From: an uncultured Alphaproteobacteria bacterium
GTDB taxonomy: Bacteria > Pseudomonadota > Alphaproteobacteria > Rhodobacterales > Rhodobacteraceae
DNA: 64,000 bases
Direction: 5' to 3'
Assembly: GCA_929200255.1 (NCBI GenBank)
Contig: CAKMYZ010000010.1
Span: 1-64,000 of the forward strand
The notes beneath the pieces are model-generated. The model was not told where the DNA came from. It saw nothing but the letters and a program-made list of their open reading frames with translations, and searched no databases. Below, in pieces: positions 8,406 to 16,742 of this stretch; within the stretch, counting starts at the first letter, position 1, and each line of letters starts with the position of its first letter. Both the position numbers and the translations under genes were made by a program.

Positions 8406-9433
8406 CCATCGGCCCACTGCACCCAGCGGCCATGAAAATCAGCACGACCAAGGTTAAGCGTCACATCGCCTGGCCAGAGCCGCAACGTCAGTGCCGCACC
8501 CCGCCCACCGCCATCATTTTCCATCCCGAACCACACCAGCGGTGACTGCGCTGTGACCTTTGTCCCGGCGGCTTCGATCATCGCTGTGCCTTGGGCTTGT
8601 TTGTCTTGGGGGAAGTACTGCCATGCGACGGTACTGTAGATCATATGCGTCTGCCCTTGTTGATGGGACAACCTGCCCGCCAGCCAGTCGATTGCATCGC
8701 CTTGGTCTATCGGGGTTTTTGCCGCCGCAATAGCTGCTCGTGTCAGGGCCAGGCGGTCAGGTTGATCGGGCCAAAGATATGCTTGCAGGCGCAATGCATG
8801 TTCGGGGTTCGCGGGGTTCAGAGGGTTGAGATCCACACCTGCGCGCTCTGTGACGCATGGCCGGGTTTCTGGTGGCATGGACCCTGACCAGTCCGGCGTC
8901 AGCGTCAGGGCAGGGGTGGCATGTCCGAAGCGCGCGCCATCGATGTTCAGCGCATAGCTGTCCCAATGCATATTCAGGCCGCCGCTGGCCCCAAGCTCTG
9001 AGGTGCGTATCGGTAGTCCAAACCAATCGGCCACGACATGCCCGGCAGCAACGAGTGTCGCAGAGCGGCGCACTTCATTCGTTTGAGGCGGGCTGTCGAG
9101 CCATGCAGCGATATGTGCGGCGGCGCTATGTAAGGTGTCACTGACCGCCAACCACAGCGTGTGATCATCGACGTCCTGTGTCGGATAGACCGCAGCAAGC
9201 CCGCCGTGCCCTTGCAGGTGTAAGGCATGTAACGCGCCTGCCAATCGCAGCGGCACCGATTGACTGCCTGGGCCGATGTCACCTTCTCAGGTGAAGATGC
9301 GTTTGGTCACGGACCCGTCAGGCCAGGGCATATCCGCACAGGCCTGCATCAATCGGCCCATAAAGGGCGATCCCAGGCTGGCACAGGCCTTTGCCTGGAA
9401 TGCAAATGCCTCGCGGATATGGGCCGGTGTCAC
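8369..9433 (-). pseudogene. DUF2332-family gene with an in-frame TGA
   Basis: Translating from a GTG at 9433, which overlaps the pth stop codon, gives TPAHIREAFAFQAKACASLG and then a segment ending KRIFT. An in-frame TGA (9287-9289) follows, and the same frame continues EGDIGPGSQSVPLRLAGALH. The rest is typical DUF2332: a segment with DWFGLPIRTSELGASGGLN, then AYLWPDQPDRL, and MIYSTVAWQYFP near the end. The TGA stands where a tryptophan (TGG) would fit. The last residues run into the IS3 remnant and are chimeric. Apart from the one stop the frame is near full length (354 codons). Either the gene is freshly dead or the base is a sequencing error. Confidence 0.75.
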
Positions 9434-10104
9434 CGGAACCGGTCCACGAGTTTCTGCAAGCTTGACCGGGTGTCTGGCGCGGGCTCCAATGCGGATTTTT
9501 CTGATTTCGGTTTTGGTGCCGATTTTGAGGATCGGGGCGGTGCGACACGCAACGCAATCGCATTGAGGAACTTGCCGCCGTCGCCGTCAATCAAATGGGC
9601 AATGCCGTCGCTGATACCTCGTAGCTCATCATCAAGCCATTCCGCGTCGGCTTTGGGAAAGTCGCGCAGCACATAGCCGGGCACCGCATCCTTGTGACCC
9701 GGATGCCCGACGCCCATGCGCACGCGATCATAGTCCGGGCCGATATGCCCGTGAATGGATCGCAACCCGTTGTGGCCAGCATGCCCACCGCCGGTTTTCA
9801 GGCGCACCTTGCCGGGGGCCAAATCGATCTCATCATGGAAAACGATCACGTCTTCGGGCGCCAGCTTAAGATAGCGCATCGCCTCGCCGACCGATTGCCC
9901 AGAGAGGTTCATGAAGGTTTCAGGTTTGAGCAGCGCCACGCGTTCCGACCCAAAGCGGCCATCGCAGGTTTGCCCCTGAAATTTGTTGCGCCAGCCGCCA
10001 AAGCCGTGGTCCGATGCGATCCGGTCCATGGCCATAAAGCCGATGTTATGGCGGTTCTGGGCGTATTTTGCGCCGGGATTTCCAAGGCCTACAAGCAGTT
10101 TCAT
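9430..10104 (-). CDS. pth: Peptidyl-tRNA hydrolase
   Basis: Pth releases tRNA from peptidyl-tRNAs that drop off ribosomes. The 224-residue protein opens MKLLVGLGNPGAKYAQNRHN with the catalytic histidine of the NRHNIGF motif. It continues with KPETFMNLSGQSV, the FHDEIDLAPGKVRLKTGGGHAGHNGLRSI motif containing the conserved Asp and Asn, and GHPGHKDAVPGYVLRDF. Compared with the E. coli enzyme it has a lysine- and serine-rich C-terminal extension of about 25 residues, common in alphaproteobacteria. In relatives rplY usually precedes it; here the upstream side is an IS remnant instead. Confidence 0.95.
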   Translation of the reverse strand: MKLLVGLGNPGAKYAQNRHNIGFMAMDRIASDHGFGGWRNKFQGQTCDGRFGSERVALLKPETFMNLSGQSVGEAMRYLKLAPEDVIVFHDEIDLAPGKVRLKTGGGHAGHNGLRSIHGHIGPDYDRVRMGVGHPGHKDAVPGYVLRDFPKADAEWLDDELRGISDGIAHLIDGDGGKFLNAIALRVAPPRSSKSAPKPKSEKSALEPAPDTRSSLQKLVDRFR

Positions 10105-10109
10105 GAACC

Positions 10110-10250
10110 CTATCTATCGGATGCCGCGGTGCAGCGCCAGATGTGCTTTGGTGATGTTCGGTCGGGACGCTTGTACCGTCGTTTATCGTATTTCACGAAA
10201 GCCTTGCGCTGATTTCGACCGGTGATTCACGCCGCTGCACAGAGATCAAT
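10110..10250 (-). mobile_element. Decayed IS5-type transposase fragment
   Basis: On the minus strand one frame gives ITGRNQRKAFVKYDKRRYKR. This matches the conserved run (GRKxRKKxxKYDKRRYKRRNRIE) just before the last catalytic Glu of IS5-family transposases. It is followed by a shifted, degraded WRCTAASDR resembling the family's WRRVATRYDR. Stops flank both sides. It is clearly not functional. The remainder of 10105-10425 contains nothing else I can identify. Confidence 0.6.
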
Positions 10251-10425
10251 GGGTCCTGCCAAGCTTCGGAGGATTACCGCCGGGTTGGCCGTCTAACGCG
10301 CCAAAATGGTGTATCCGTTGTGCGGATAGTTAAACGAGCACTTGGGTGGCCCGGGAACGCCGCAAATCCAGAGCATTTCTGGAACTTTGTAGGGGCGGGT
10401 TGGGTGCTTCCTGCGAACAACCACC

Positions 10426-10456
10426 TTGACATGAATCATGATTCATATTTCATATT
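10426..10456 (+). promoter_or_regulatory. Promoter with perfect 16-bp palindromic operator
   Basis: A TTGACA box (10426-10431) and a CATATT box (10451-10456, 19-bp spacing) flank the perfect palindrome ATGAATCATGATTCAT (10431-10446). The operator lies inside the promoter of the transport/CoA-ligase operon, the expected position for repression. The operon encodes its own TetR-family regulator, the most likely ligand of this site. A near copy occurs at 19269-19284. Binding is inferred. Confidence 0.7.
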
Positions 10457-10483
10457 GTGCAAACACAAACGGGAGGAGACCTT

Positions 10484-11659
10484 ATGTTGCGCATATTCGC
10501 ACTGGCTGCTGCCGGCGCATTGATGTCGTCGGTTGCAAACGCTGAAATACGAATTGCCCACGTTTACGGCAAAACTGGACCTTTTGAGGCTTATGCAGCC
10601 CAATCCCACAATGGGCTGATGCTGGGGCTGGAATATGCCACTGGCGGAACGATGGAGATCAACGGAGAACAGATCGTCATTATTGAAAAAGATACGCAAC
10701 TAAAGCCGGATATTGGCCGTGCGTTGCTGGAAGAGGCCTATGGTGACGATGATGCTCATATCGCTGTTGGCCCGGTCAGCTCGGGCGTGGCCTTGGCGAT
10801 GCTACCCGTTGCTGAGGAATATGAGCGGGTGTTGATTGTAGAGCCTGCTGTAGCGGATTCAATCACCGGTGAGAACTGGAACCCCTATATTTTTCGTACC
10901 GGTCGCAATTCGTCTCAGGATGCGATTGCAAATGCGGTCGCTTTGGGTGGTGAGAACGTGACCATTGCAACTTTGGCGCAGGATTACGCCTTTGGCCGCG
11001 ATGGGGTGGCAGCATTCAAAGAAGCTTTGGGAGGCACAGGTGCGACGCTGGCACATGAGGAGTACGTGCCCACCGATACAACAGATTTCACAGCTGCGGC
11101 AGAACGTATCTTCAATGCAATGGGTGAGATCGAGGGCGAGAAAATCCTGTTCATCATTTGGGCAGGTGGCGGCAATCCGATGAGCAAAATTAACGCGATG
11201 GAGCCCGGCCGGTTTGGGATTGAGATCGCCACGGGTGGGAACATCCTTGCGGCTCTGACGGCCTATATGGAACTGCCCGGCATGGAAGGGGCCACCTATT
11301 ATTACTACGAACTGCCACAGAACCCCGTCAATGATTGGCTCGTGCAAACCCATTTTGAGCGTTTCGACAGCCCGCCGGATTTCTTTACCGCTGGCGGAAT
11401 GGCAGCTGGTATCGCCATTGTTGAAGCGATCGATAAAGCCGGCGGCGCCGAGGACACGGACGCATTGATTGCAGCGATGGAGGGCCTTTCATGGGACACG
11501 CCTAAGGGCACAATGATGTTCCGTCCAGAAGATCACCAGGCGATGCAGACGATGTACCACTTCCGTACCGAAATTCAGGACGGCAGGGACTATGGCGTGC
11601 CGGTGTTGGTCCGCGAAATCGGCATGGATGAGATGAACATCCCTGTTCGCAACAATTAA
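10484..11659 (+). CDS. ABC transporter substrate-binding protein (branched-chain type)
   Basis: This is the periplasmic binding protein of the HAAT/Liv class (Peripla_BP_6 fold), 391 residues. It has a signal peptide (MLRIFALAAAGALMSSVANA), an N-lobe with IRIAHVYGKTGPFEAYAAQSHNG and a VGPVSSGVALAM segment, and the TLAQDYAFGRDGVAAFKEAL motif in the C-lobe. I chose the ATG at 10484 because GGGAGGAG precedes it; a GTG at 10457 lies upstream in frame but would destroy the signal peptide. It is the first gene after the palindromic promoter. The ligand cannot be read from sequence; the operon's CoA ligase suggests a carboxylic acid. Confidence 0.88.
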   Translation: MLRIFALAAAGALMSSVANAEIRIAHVYGKTGPFEAYAAQSHNGLMLGLEYATGGTMEINGEQIVIIEKDTQLKPDIGRALLEEAYGDDDAHIAVGPVSSGVALAMLPVAEEYERVLIVEPAVADSITGENWNPYIFRTGRNSSQDAIANAVALGGENVTIATLAQDYAFGRDGVAAFKEALGGTGATLAHEEYVPTDTTDFTAAAERIFNAMGEIEGEKILFIIWAGGGNPMSKINAMEPGRFGIEIATGGNILAALTAYMELPGMEGATYYYYELPQNPVNDWLVQTHFERFDSPPDFFTAGGMAAGIAIVEAIDKAGGAEDTDALIAAMEGLSWDTPKGTMMFRPEDHQAMQTMYHFRTEIQDGRDYGVPVLVREIGMDEMNIPVRNN

Positions 11660-11686
11660 TCGGCGACACCCTTTCTGTGGCATGTG

Positions 11687-11716
11687 CCCGGGGCGGTTAA
11701 GACCTCACGCCCCGGC
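11687..11716 (+). other. Intercistronic hairpin after the binding-protein gene
   Basis: CCGGGGCG (11688-11695) pairs with CGCCCCGG (11708-11715) around an 11-12 base loop. No T run follows. Stem-loops placed here often stabilise the highly expressed binding-protein message relative to the downstream transporter genes. Confidence 0.5.
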
Positions 11717-11734
11717 GCCCTAGGACATCATTCA

Positions 11735-12499
11735 ATGATCCAGATACTTTTGGAAACTGATGCACTGACTGTGCGCTTTGGTGGGCATGTGGCCGTGGAT
11801 GCGGTGACCTGTAAATTCCGAGCTGGGGAGTTGACGGCGATTGTCGGGCCCAATGGGGCGGGCAAGACGACCTATTTCAACTTGATCTCGGGCCAGATCG
11901 CGGCGAGCGCCGGAACAGTGGCTCTGAACGGGCATAATATCACGCGTCTGGGTGTCGCGGAGCGCTGCCGCCTCGGTCTGGGGCGTGCGTTTCAATTGAC
12001 AAATTTATTCCCCAACCTCTCGGTCCTGGAGAACATTCGGCTGGTGATTCAGTCGCGAAAACACAACGGCCTCGGGCTGTTTTCTATGGCCGACAATCAC
12101 ACGGGGTTGATCGCTGAAGCGAGCAGCATTTTGGAGCGGGTTCGCCTTGATACCCAGAAAGAACAAATGGTGTCAGAGCTGTCACATGGCGATCAGCGTA
12201 AGTTGGAGGTGGCCATGCTGATCGGGTTGGATCCGCTGGTCTACATGTTCGACGAACCCACTGCAGGTATGAGTGTGGACGAAGCTCCGGTGATCCTCGA
12301 CCTGATTGCTGAGATTAAAGCGGATACCAGCCGCACGGTGCTGCTTGTCGAACATAAGCTTGATGTGATCCGCACCCTCGCGGATCGCATTATTGTTCTC
12401 CACAATGGCGCTCTGGCAGCTGATGGCCCGCCTGCAGAGGTTATGGCCTCGGCGGTTGTCCAAGAAGCCTATATGGGCAAGGAGCTAGATCATGTCTGA
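11735..12499 (+). CDS. ABC transporter ATP-binding protein, LivG type
   Basis: This 254-residue cytoplasmic ATPase pairs with the LivF-type subunit to drive the importer. It shows Walker A GPNGAGKTT near residue 40, a Q-loop region near AFQLTNLFPNLSVLENI, a signature variant LSHGDQRKLEVAM in place of LSGGQ, Walker B YMFDEPTAGM, and the H-loop in LLVEHKLDVI. LSHG variants are normal for LivG proteins. The start at 11735 follows an AGGAC site. It overlaps the next gene by 8 bases. Confidence 0.93.
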   Translation: MIQILLETDALTVRFGGHVAVDAVTCKFRAGELTAIVGPNGAGKTTYFNLISGQIAASAGTVALNGHNITRLGVAERCRLGLGRAFQLTNLFPNLSVLENIRLVIQSRKHNGLGLFSMADNHTGLIAEASSILERVRLDTQKEQMVSELSHGDQRKLEVAMLIGLDPLVYMFDEPTAGMSVDEAPVILDLIAEIKADTSRTVLLVEHKLDVIRTLADRIIVLHNGALAADGPPAEVMASAVVQEAYMGKELDHV

Positions 12500-13214
12500 G
12501 CCAATCCTGAAGCTGAGAGATGTCCATACAGACATCGCACAATATCACATTTTGCAGGGTGTTGACCTCGAAGTGCCGCGGGGTGAGGTCACGATGCTAT
12601 TGGGGCGTAATGGTGTGGGCAAGACCACCACGCTTAAGACCATAATGGGGCAATGGATCGCCAAATCCGGTGAAATTCTCTATAACGGCCAGGACCTTAA
12701 ACGCCTGCCGGTTTCTGCCCGCGCGCGTGCTGGTATCGGCTTTGTACCCGAGGATATGGGCATTTTCAGCGACCTGACCGTTGAAGAAAACATGGTGCTG
12801 GGCGCAAGCTCCGGCGCGCTTGACCCTAGACGCAAGGAATGGCTGATTGGGACCTTCCCGGCACTTGGCACCTTCTGGAACAGCGAGGCCGGGAACCTCT
12901 CGGGTGGACAAAAGCAAATGCTTGCAATTGCCCGTGCCATGGCTGAAGACCGCGCGCTTTATCTGATTGATGAGCCGACCAAGGGCCTTGCCCCCGCCAT
13001 CATCGCAACCATGGCGGAAGCCTTGCGTGAGTTGAAGGCGCAAGGGCGTACGATCCTTCTGGTGGAGCAGAATTTTTCGGTCGCCAAGGCCCTTGGCGAT
13101 AGCGCAGTGGTTATGGATGACGGGCGCGTCACCTGGACTGGGGGCATGGCGGAGCTTGCAACAAACAAAACCCTTCAGGAAAGCTTAATGGGTTTAAGCA
13201 TGGAGACGCATTAA
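12492..13214 (+). CDS. ABC transporter ATP-binding protein, LivF type
   Basis: This is the second ATPase of the importer, 240 residues. Walker A is GRNGVGKTT, the signature is LSGGQKQMLAIARAM, Walker B is ALYLIDEPTKGLAP, and the H-loop is LLVEQNFSVAKAL with Gln in place of His, which is common in LivF. It overlaps livG at its start and touches the permease gene at its end (TAAATG), so translation of the operon is tightly coupled. Confidence 0.93.
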   Translation: MSEPILKLRDVHTDIAQYHILQGVDLEVPRGEVTMLLGRNGVGKTTTLKTIMGQWIAKSGEILYNGQDLKRLPVSARARAGIGFVPEDMGIFSDLTVEENMVLGASSGALDPRRKEWLIGTFPALGTFWNSEAGNLSGGQKQMLAIARAMAEDRALYLIDEPTKGLAPAIIATMAEALRELKAQGRTILLVEQNFSVAKALGDSAVVMDDGRVTWTGGMAELATNKTLQESLMGLSMETH

Positions 13215-14246
13215 ATGACCGCTGCTCCTGATCATAGACCAACTTTCACTGAAGTGTCGCTTGGCGAACGGCTGGACAAGGCGTTGCCATTCCTCTTGAT
13301 CCCGATCCTTGTGCTTCTTGGGTTCGTCGCGATTGGTGCGCCGTCTTCCTGGCTGACATTGACCGTGTCGGGCCTCGCTATGGGTATGATGATTTTCATC
13401 ATGGCGTCCGGGCTTACTCTTGTCTTCGGCCTGATGGATGTCATCAACTTTGGCCACGGCGCTTTCGTTTCGGTTGGGGCTTTCGTCGGGGTTTCAGTTT
13501 TGATTGCATTTGGTGACTGGACCGGGGCGGCCTCGCTGCTTCTTAATATGACAGCTATCTTCTTTGCGGTCGTTGCGGCGATGACGGTGACCGGCGCATT
13601 GGGCTGGGTGTTTGAGCGGGTGATCGTAAAACCGGTTTACGGGGCGCACCTCAAGCAAATCCTTGTCACCGTTGGCGGCCTGATCGTGATCGAGCAATTG
13701 ATTCACGTGATCTGGGGCCCGGATGAGATATTTATTAACCGCCCCGAAATGCTGAAAGGTGCGGTCACATTTGCTGGTGCTGCGATGGAAAAGTATCGCC
13801 TGCTTGCGGTGGGTGTCGGAGCTGTTCTGTTCATCGTCATGCGGATGATTTTGCGCGGCACTAAGATTGGCCTTATCGTGAGGGCGGGCGTAGAAAACGG
13901 CTCGATGGTTGAGGCGCTTGGCTATCGCCTGCGTTTGGTCTTTGTCGGTGTTTTCATCGCAGGCTCTGCCCTTGCTGGCTTGGGCGGTGTGATGTGGGGG
14001 CTTTATCAAGAAGTCATCACTGCGGGCATGGGCGAACGTATGATGGTTCTTGTCTTTATCGTCGCGATTATCGGTGGTCTTGGCTCGGTTGAGGGGGCCT
14101 TTATTGGTGCGCTCCTCGTTGGGCTATTGCAGAACTACGTGGCTTTTCTTGAACCGAAACTGGCGCTCGTGTCCAACATTGCGCTGATGACTGCAATTCT
14201 GATGTGGCGGCCGCAGGGCATGCTGCCAGTTGTAAAGGCGAAGTGA
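13215..14246 (+). CDS. ABC transporter permease, LivH type
   Basis: The 343-residue inner-membrane protein has about eight hydrophobic helices. Typical LivH wording is present: GLTLVFGLMDVINFGHGAFVSVGAF, and later SMVEALGYRLRLVFVGVFIAGSALAGLGGVMWGL with an EAL-type loop that contacts the ATPases. It forms the translocation pore with the LivM-type permease encoded one base downstream. It is somewhat longer than E. coli LivH because of an N-terminal cytoplasmic extension. Confidence 0.92.
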   Translation: MTAAPDHRPTFTEVSLGERLDKALPFLLIPILVLLGFVAIGAPSSWLTLTVSGLAMGMMIFIMASGLTLVFGLMDVINFGHGAFVSVGAFVGVSVLIAFGDWTGAASLLLNMTAIFFAVVAAMTVTGALGWVFERVIVKPVYGAHLKQILVTVGGLIVIEQLIHVIWGPDEIFINRPEMLKGAVTFAGAAMEKYRLLAVGVGAVLFIVMRMILRGTKIGLIVRAGVENGSMVEALGYRLRLVFVGVFIAGSALAGLGGVMWGLYQEVITAGMGERMMVLVFIVAIIGGLGSVEGAFIGALLVGLLQNYVAFLEPKLALVSNIALMTAILMWRPQGMLPVVKAK

Positions 14247-14247
14247 A

Positions 14248-15306
14248 ATGATTGTGCGTCTGGTTTCTGGCGATACGCCCCGTTCCCCCATTTTGACCGC
14301 GATTTTGGTGCTGATCCTGATCTGCCTTGCTGGAGCGCCGTTTATCTTTGAGGGCGTACGCGCTCTGGATACTGCTGCGCGGATTTGCATTTTTATCCTT
14401 CTGGTGGCGAGCTATGATCTGTTGCTTGGTTACACCGGGATCGTGAGTTTTGCGCATACGATGTTCTTTGGCATGGGGGCTTACGGCGTCGCGCTGGCGT
14501 CTACGCACATGGGGCGTGGCTTTGATGCGCTGTTGGTTGGCGCCGTCTCTGGCGCATTGGCGGCAATTGTGCTGGCGCTGTTGATTGGTTTGTTTAGCTT
14601 ACGTGTGCGTGCAATCTTCTTTGCGATGATCACGCTCGCAGTTGCCTCTGCCGTTGCGGTTCTTGTGTCACAATTTTCCAGCATAACCGGTGGTGAAGAC
14701 GGCCTGACCTATAAAATTCCACGTGTCCTGACCTCTGCCAACCGGATGGGGGAGGTGATGGGGGTAAAGTTCACAGGGAAGATCCTGAGTTACTACCTGA
14801 TCTTTGTTTGCTCGCTGGTGCTATTCCTGGTTCTGCTGCGCATCGTGAATTCGCCTTTTGGGCGCGTCCTGCAAGCCATCCGTGAGAACGACTTTCGCGT
14901 GGAGGCGATCGGCTTCCGGGTGGTCTGGTATCGCACTGCTGCAACCTGCTTGTCGGCAGCCACTGCGGCGCTTGCGGGAAGCCTTTTTGCGATCTGGTTG
15001 CGATATGTTGGGCCTGACACAACACTGAGCTTCGAAATTATGCTTGATATTCTGCTGATGGTCGTGATCGGCGGCATGGGTACGATGTATGGCGCGGTGC
15101 TGGGCGCAGTATTGTTTGTGCTTGCACAGACCTATTTGCAGAACCTTATGGGGGCGGCCTCGCATGCCACCGAGACACTGCCACTCATCCCCGATCTTCT
15201 TGATCCCGACCGCTGGTTGATGTGGCTTGGTATCCTTTTCGTCCTCAGTGTCTATTTTTTCCCCACGGGTATTGTCGGCCGCTTGCGCAAGCAGCGCGCG
15301 ACATGA
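14248..15306 (+). CDS. ABC transporter permease, LivM type
   Basis: This is the second permease, 352 residues and about nine to ten transmembrane segments. It has the LivM pattern: SYDLLLGYTGIVSFAHTMFFGMGAYG, FSLRVRAIFFAMITLA, and SPFGRVLQAIRENDFRVEAIGF as the ATPase-contact loop. Its stop codon overlaps the ATG of the following hydrolase gene (ATGA), which ties the hydrolase to the transporter rather than to a separate unit. Confidence 0.92.
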   Translation: MIVRLVSGDTPRSPILTAILVLILICLAGAPFIFEGVRALDTAARICIFILLVASYDLLLGYTGIVSFAHTMFFGMGAYGVALASTHMGRGFDALLVGAVSGALAAIVLALLIGLFSLRVRAIFFAMITLAVASAVAVLVSQFSSITGGEDGLTYKIPRVLTSANRMGEVMGVKFTGKILSYYLIFVCSLVLFLVLLRIVNSPFGRVLQAIRENDFRVEAIGFRVVWYRTAATCLSAATAALAGSLFAIWLRYVGPDTTLSFEIMLDILLMVVIGGMGTMYGAVLGAVLFVLAQTYLQNLMGAASHATETLPLIPDLLDPDRWLMWLGILFVLSVYFFPTGIVGRLRKQRAT

Positions 15307-16100
15307 GCACACCGCTTGTCTTCTTGCATGGATGGGCGATGAACGGCGGGGCGTTTGACGAAGTTGCGGTCCGGCTCGGGCCCGACTTCGACTGCCACGC
15401 GCCGGACTTGCCGGGGCATGGGGCGCGGGAGCAGGACGAGCCAAGCTTTACGCGTTGTGTCGAAGTTGTGGCCGAGATTATCGACAGGTTGGACCACCCA
15501 ATCCTGGTGGGCTGGTCCATGGGGGCGACCGTTGCGTGGCAGTATCTCGCGCGGCACGGTACTGCGGGCCTCGCTGCGCTAGTGACGATCGACATGAGCC
15601 CGCGTTTGTTGCCTGACAAGCACTGGGCATTTGGGTTAAGCGGCCAAAGTGCGGATGCCGTTCTATCAACTTCGTCCAAGTTCGAACTTCAGTGGCGCCA
15701 TGTGGTCAACAGTATCCTGCGTAACATGTACGCCCCTGGCAGCGCGCTGGCGGCTGGTGATGAGAAGATGCAGGCGCGTCTTCTAAGGCAGAACACGGCA
15801 ACGCTTCGTCCAATGTGGGACAAACTTGTTTCTTTGGATGAGCGGTCGACCATCGCGGGGATCGACATTCCGTATTTAGTTTGCGCAGGGGAACATAGTC
15901 AGCTGTATGATCCGGGCGTGGCGCATTGGATCGCACAGCAGGCCCCGATGGCAGAGGTGCAAATGTTCCCAAATTCTGGTCATTCGCCACATCTCGAAGA
16001 GCCAGAGGCATTTTGCAATGCCATTCGACGCTTTGCCATGTCAAGAAAGTCGTGGCGCAAAACCGCAGAGACAGATCAAAAGAAGACAATGACAAGATGA
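15303..16100 (+). CDS. Alpha/beta hydrolase, BioH-like
   Basis: This is a 265-residue cytosolic hydrolase of the BioH-like alpha/beta-hydrolase group. The oxyanion-hole region is FLHGWAMNGGAF, the nucleophile elbow is VGWSMGAT (Ser about residue 72), and the catalytic His is in NSGHSPHLEEPE. It has no signal peptide. The overlap with both livM and the TetR gene makes it an integral operon member. Together with the acyl-CoA ligase downstream it could hydrolyse an imported ester or lactone to the acid that is then activated. That chain of events is inference; the substrate is unknown. Confidence 0.85.
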   Translation: MSTPLVFLHGWAMNGGAFDEVAVRLGPDFDCHAPDLPGHGAREQDEPSFTRCVEVVAEIIDRLDHPILVGWSMGATVAWQYLARHGTAGLAALVTIDMSPRLLPDKHWAFGLSGQSADAVLSTSSKFELQWRHVVNSILRNMYAPGSALAAGDEKMQARLLRQNTATLRPMWDKLVSLDERSTIAGIDIPYLVCAGEHSQLYDPGVAHWIAQQAPMAEVQMFPNSGHSPHLEEPEAFCNAIRRFAMSRKSWRKTAETDQKKTMTR

Positions 16101-16693
16101 CCAAGCCCTCTGCCTCCCAGCCAAAAACCAAACGTGGAATTGAACGCCGTGCGAAAATCTTGGCTGCTGCTGAGCAAGTTATCGGCGAAAAGGGCTTTGC
16201 TGCGGCGTCCATCGCGGACATTACGCGCACTGCGGAAACCGCTCTTGGCACGTTCTATATTTACTTCTCCAGCAAGGAAGTGCTGTTTCGCGAATTGGTT
16301 GAGGGCATGGGCCGCGCTACAAGAACCCAGACGACTGAACAGATCGTTGGCGCTTCTAACCGCTTGGAAGCAGAACGTGCGGGACTTGAGGCGTACCTGC
16401 GCGTGGTGCGCGACCGCCCCCTTCAATACCGCATCGTGGAAGAGGCGCGTTTTGTCGACCCCGAAGCCTATCGCAAATATTATACAGAGTTTGGCAAAGC
16501 TTATGCTGATCAGTTGGAGAAAGCCGTTCAAAAAGGTGAGATTTCTGCAGGGGATGCCGAAACCAGGGCCTGGGCTTTGATGGGGATCGCAAAGGCTCTG
16601 GGCGAGCGATATGTGCTTTGGGATGATAAGAAGGATATTGACCGTGTCGTCGCCGAGGCGCACGCATTTATCTGCAACGGGCTGGCCCCATGA
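16097..16693 (+). CDS. TetR-family transcriptional regulator
   Basis: This is a 198-residue repressor with an N-terminal TetR helix-turn-helix: RRAKILAAAEQVIGEKGFAAASIADITRTAETALGTFYIYFSSKEVLFRELV. The C-terminal ligand domain is not specific enough to name an inducer; its wording (RPLQYRIVEEARFVDPEAYRKYYTEF) recalls regulators of acyl-CoA and aromatic catabolism. The ATG overlaps the hydrolase stop. It probably binds the palindrome at 10431-10446 in front of the operon and perhaps the related site at 19269. A CoA thioester made by the neighbouring ligase is a plausible effector. Confidence 0.9.
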   Translation: MTKPSASQPKTKRGIERRAKILAAAEQVIGEKGFAAASIADITRTAETALGTFYIYFSSKEVLFRELVEGMGRATRTQTTEQIVGASNRLEAERAGLEAYLRVVRDRPLQYRIVEEARFVDPEAYRKYYTEFGKAYADQLEKAVQKGEISAGDAETRAWALMGIAKALGERYVLWDDKKDIDRVVAEAHAFICNGLAP

Positions 16694-16742
16694 GCAGCTT
16701 GGCCGCAACGCAAGGTTTTCCTCAGCCAATCGGATAAGAGAG

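Noticed and set aside
9287..9289. TGA read as selenocysteine in the DUF2332 gene
   Set aside because: No SECIS-like hairpin is obvious right after the TGA, and the position fits tryptophan; a nonsense change is simpler.
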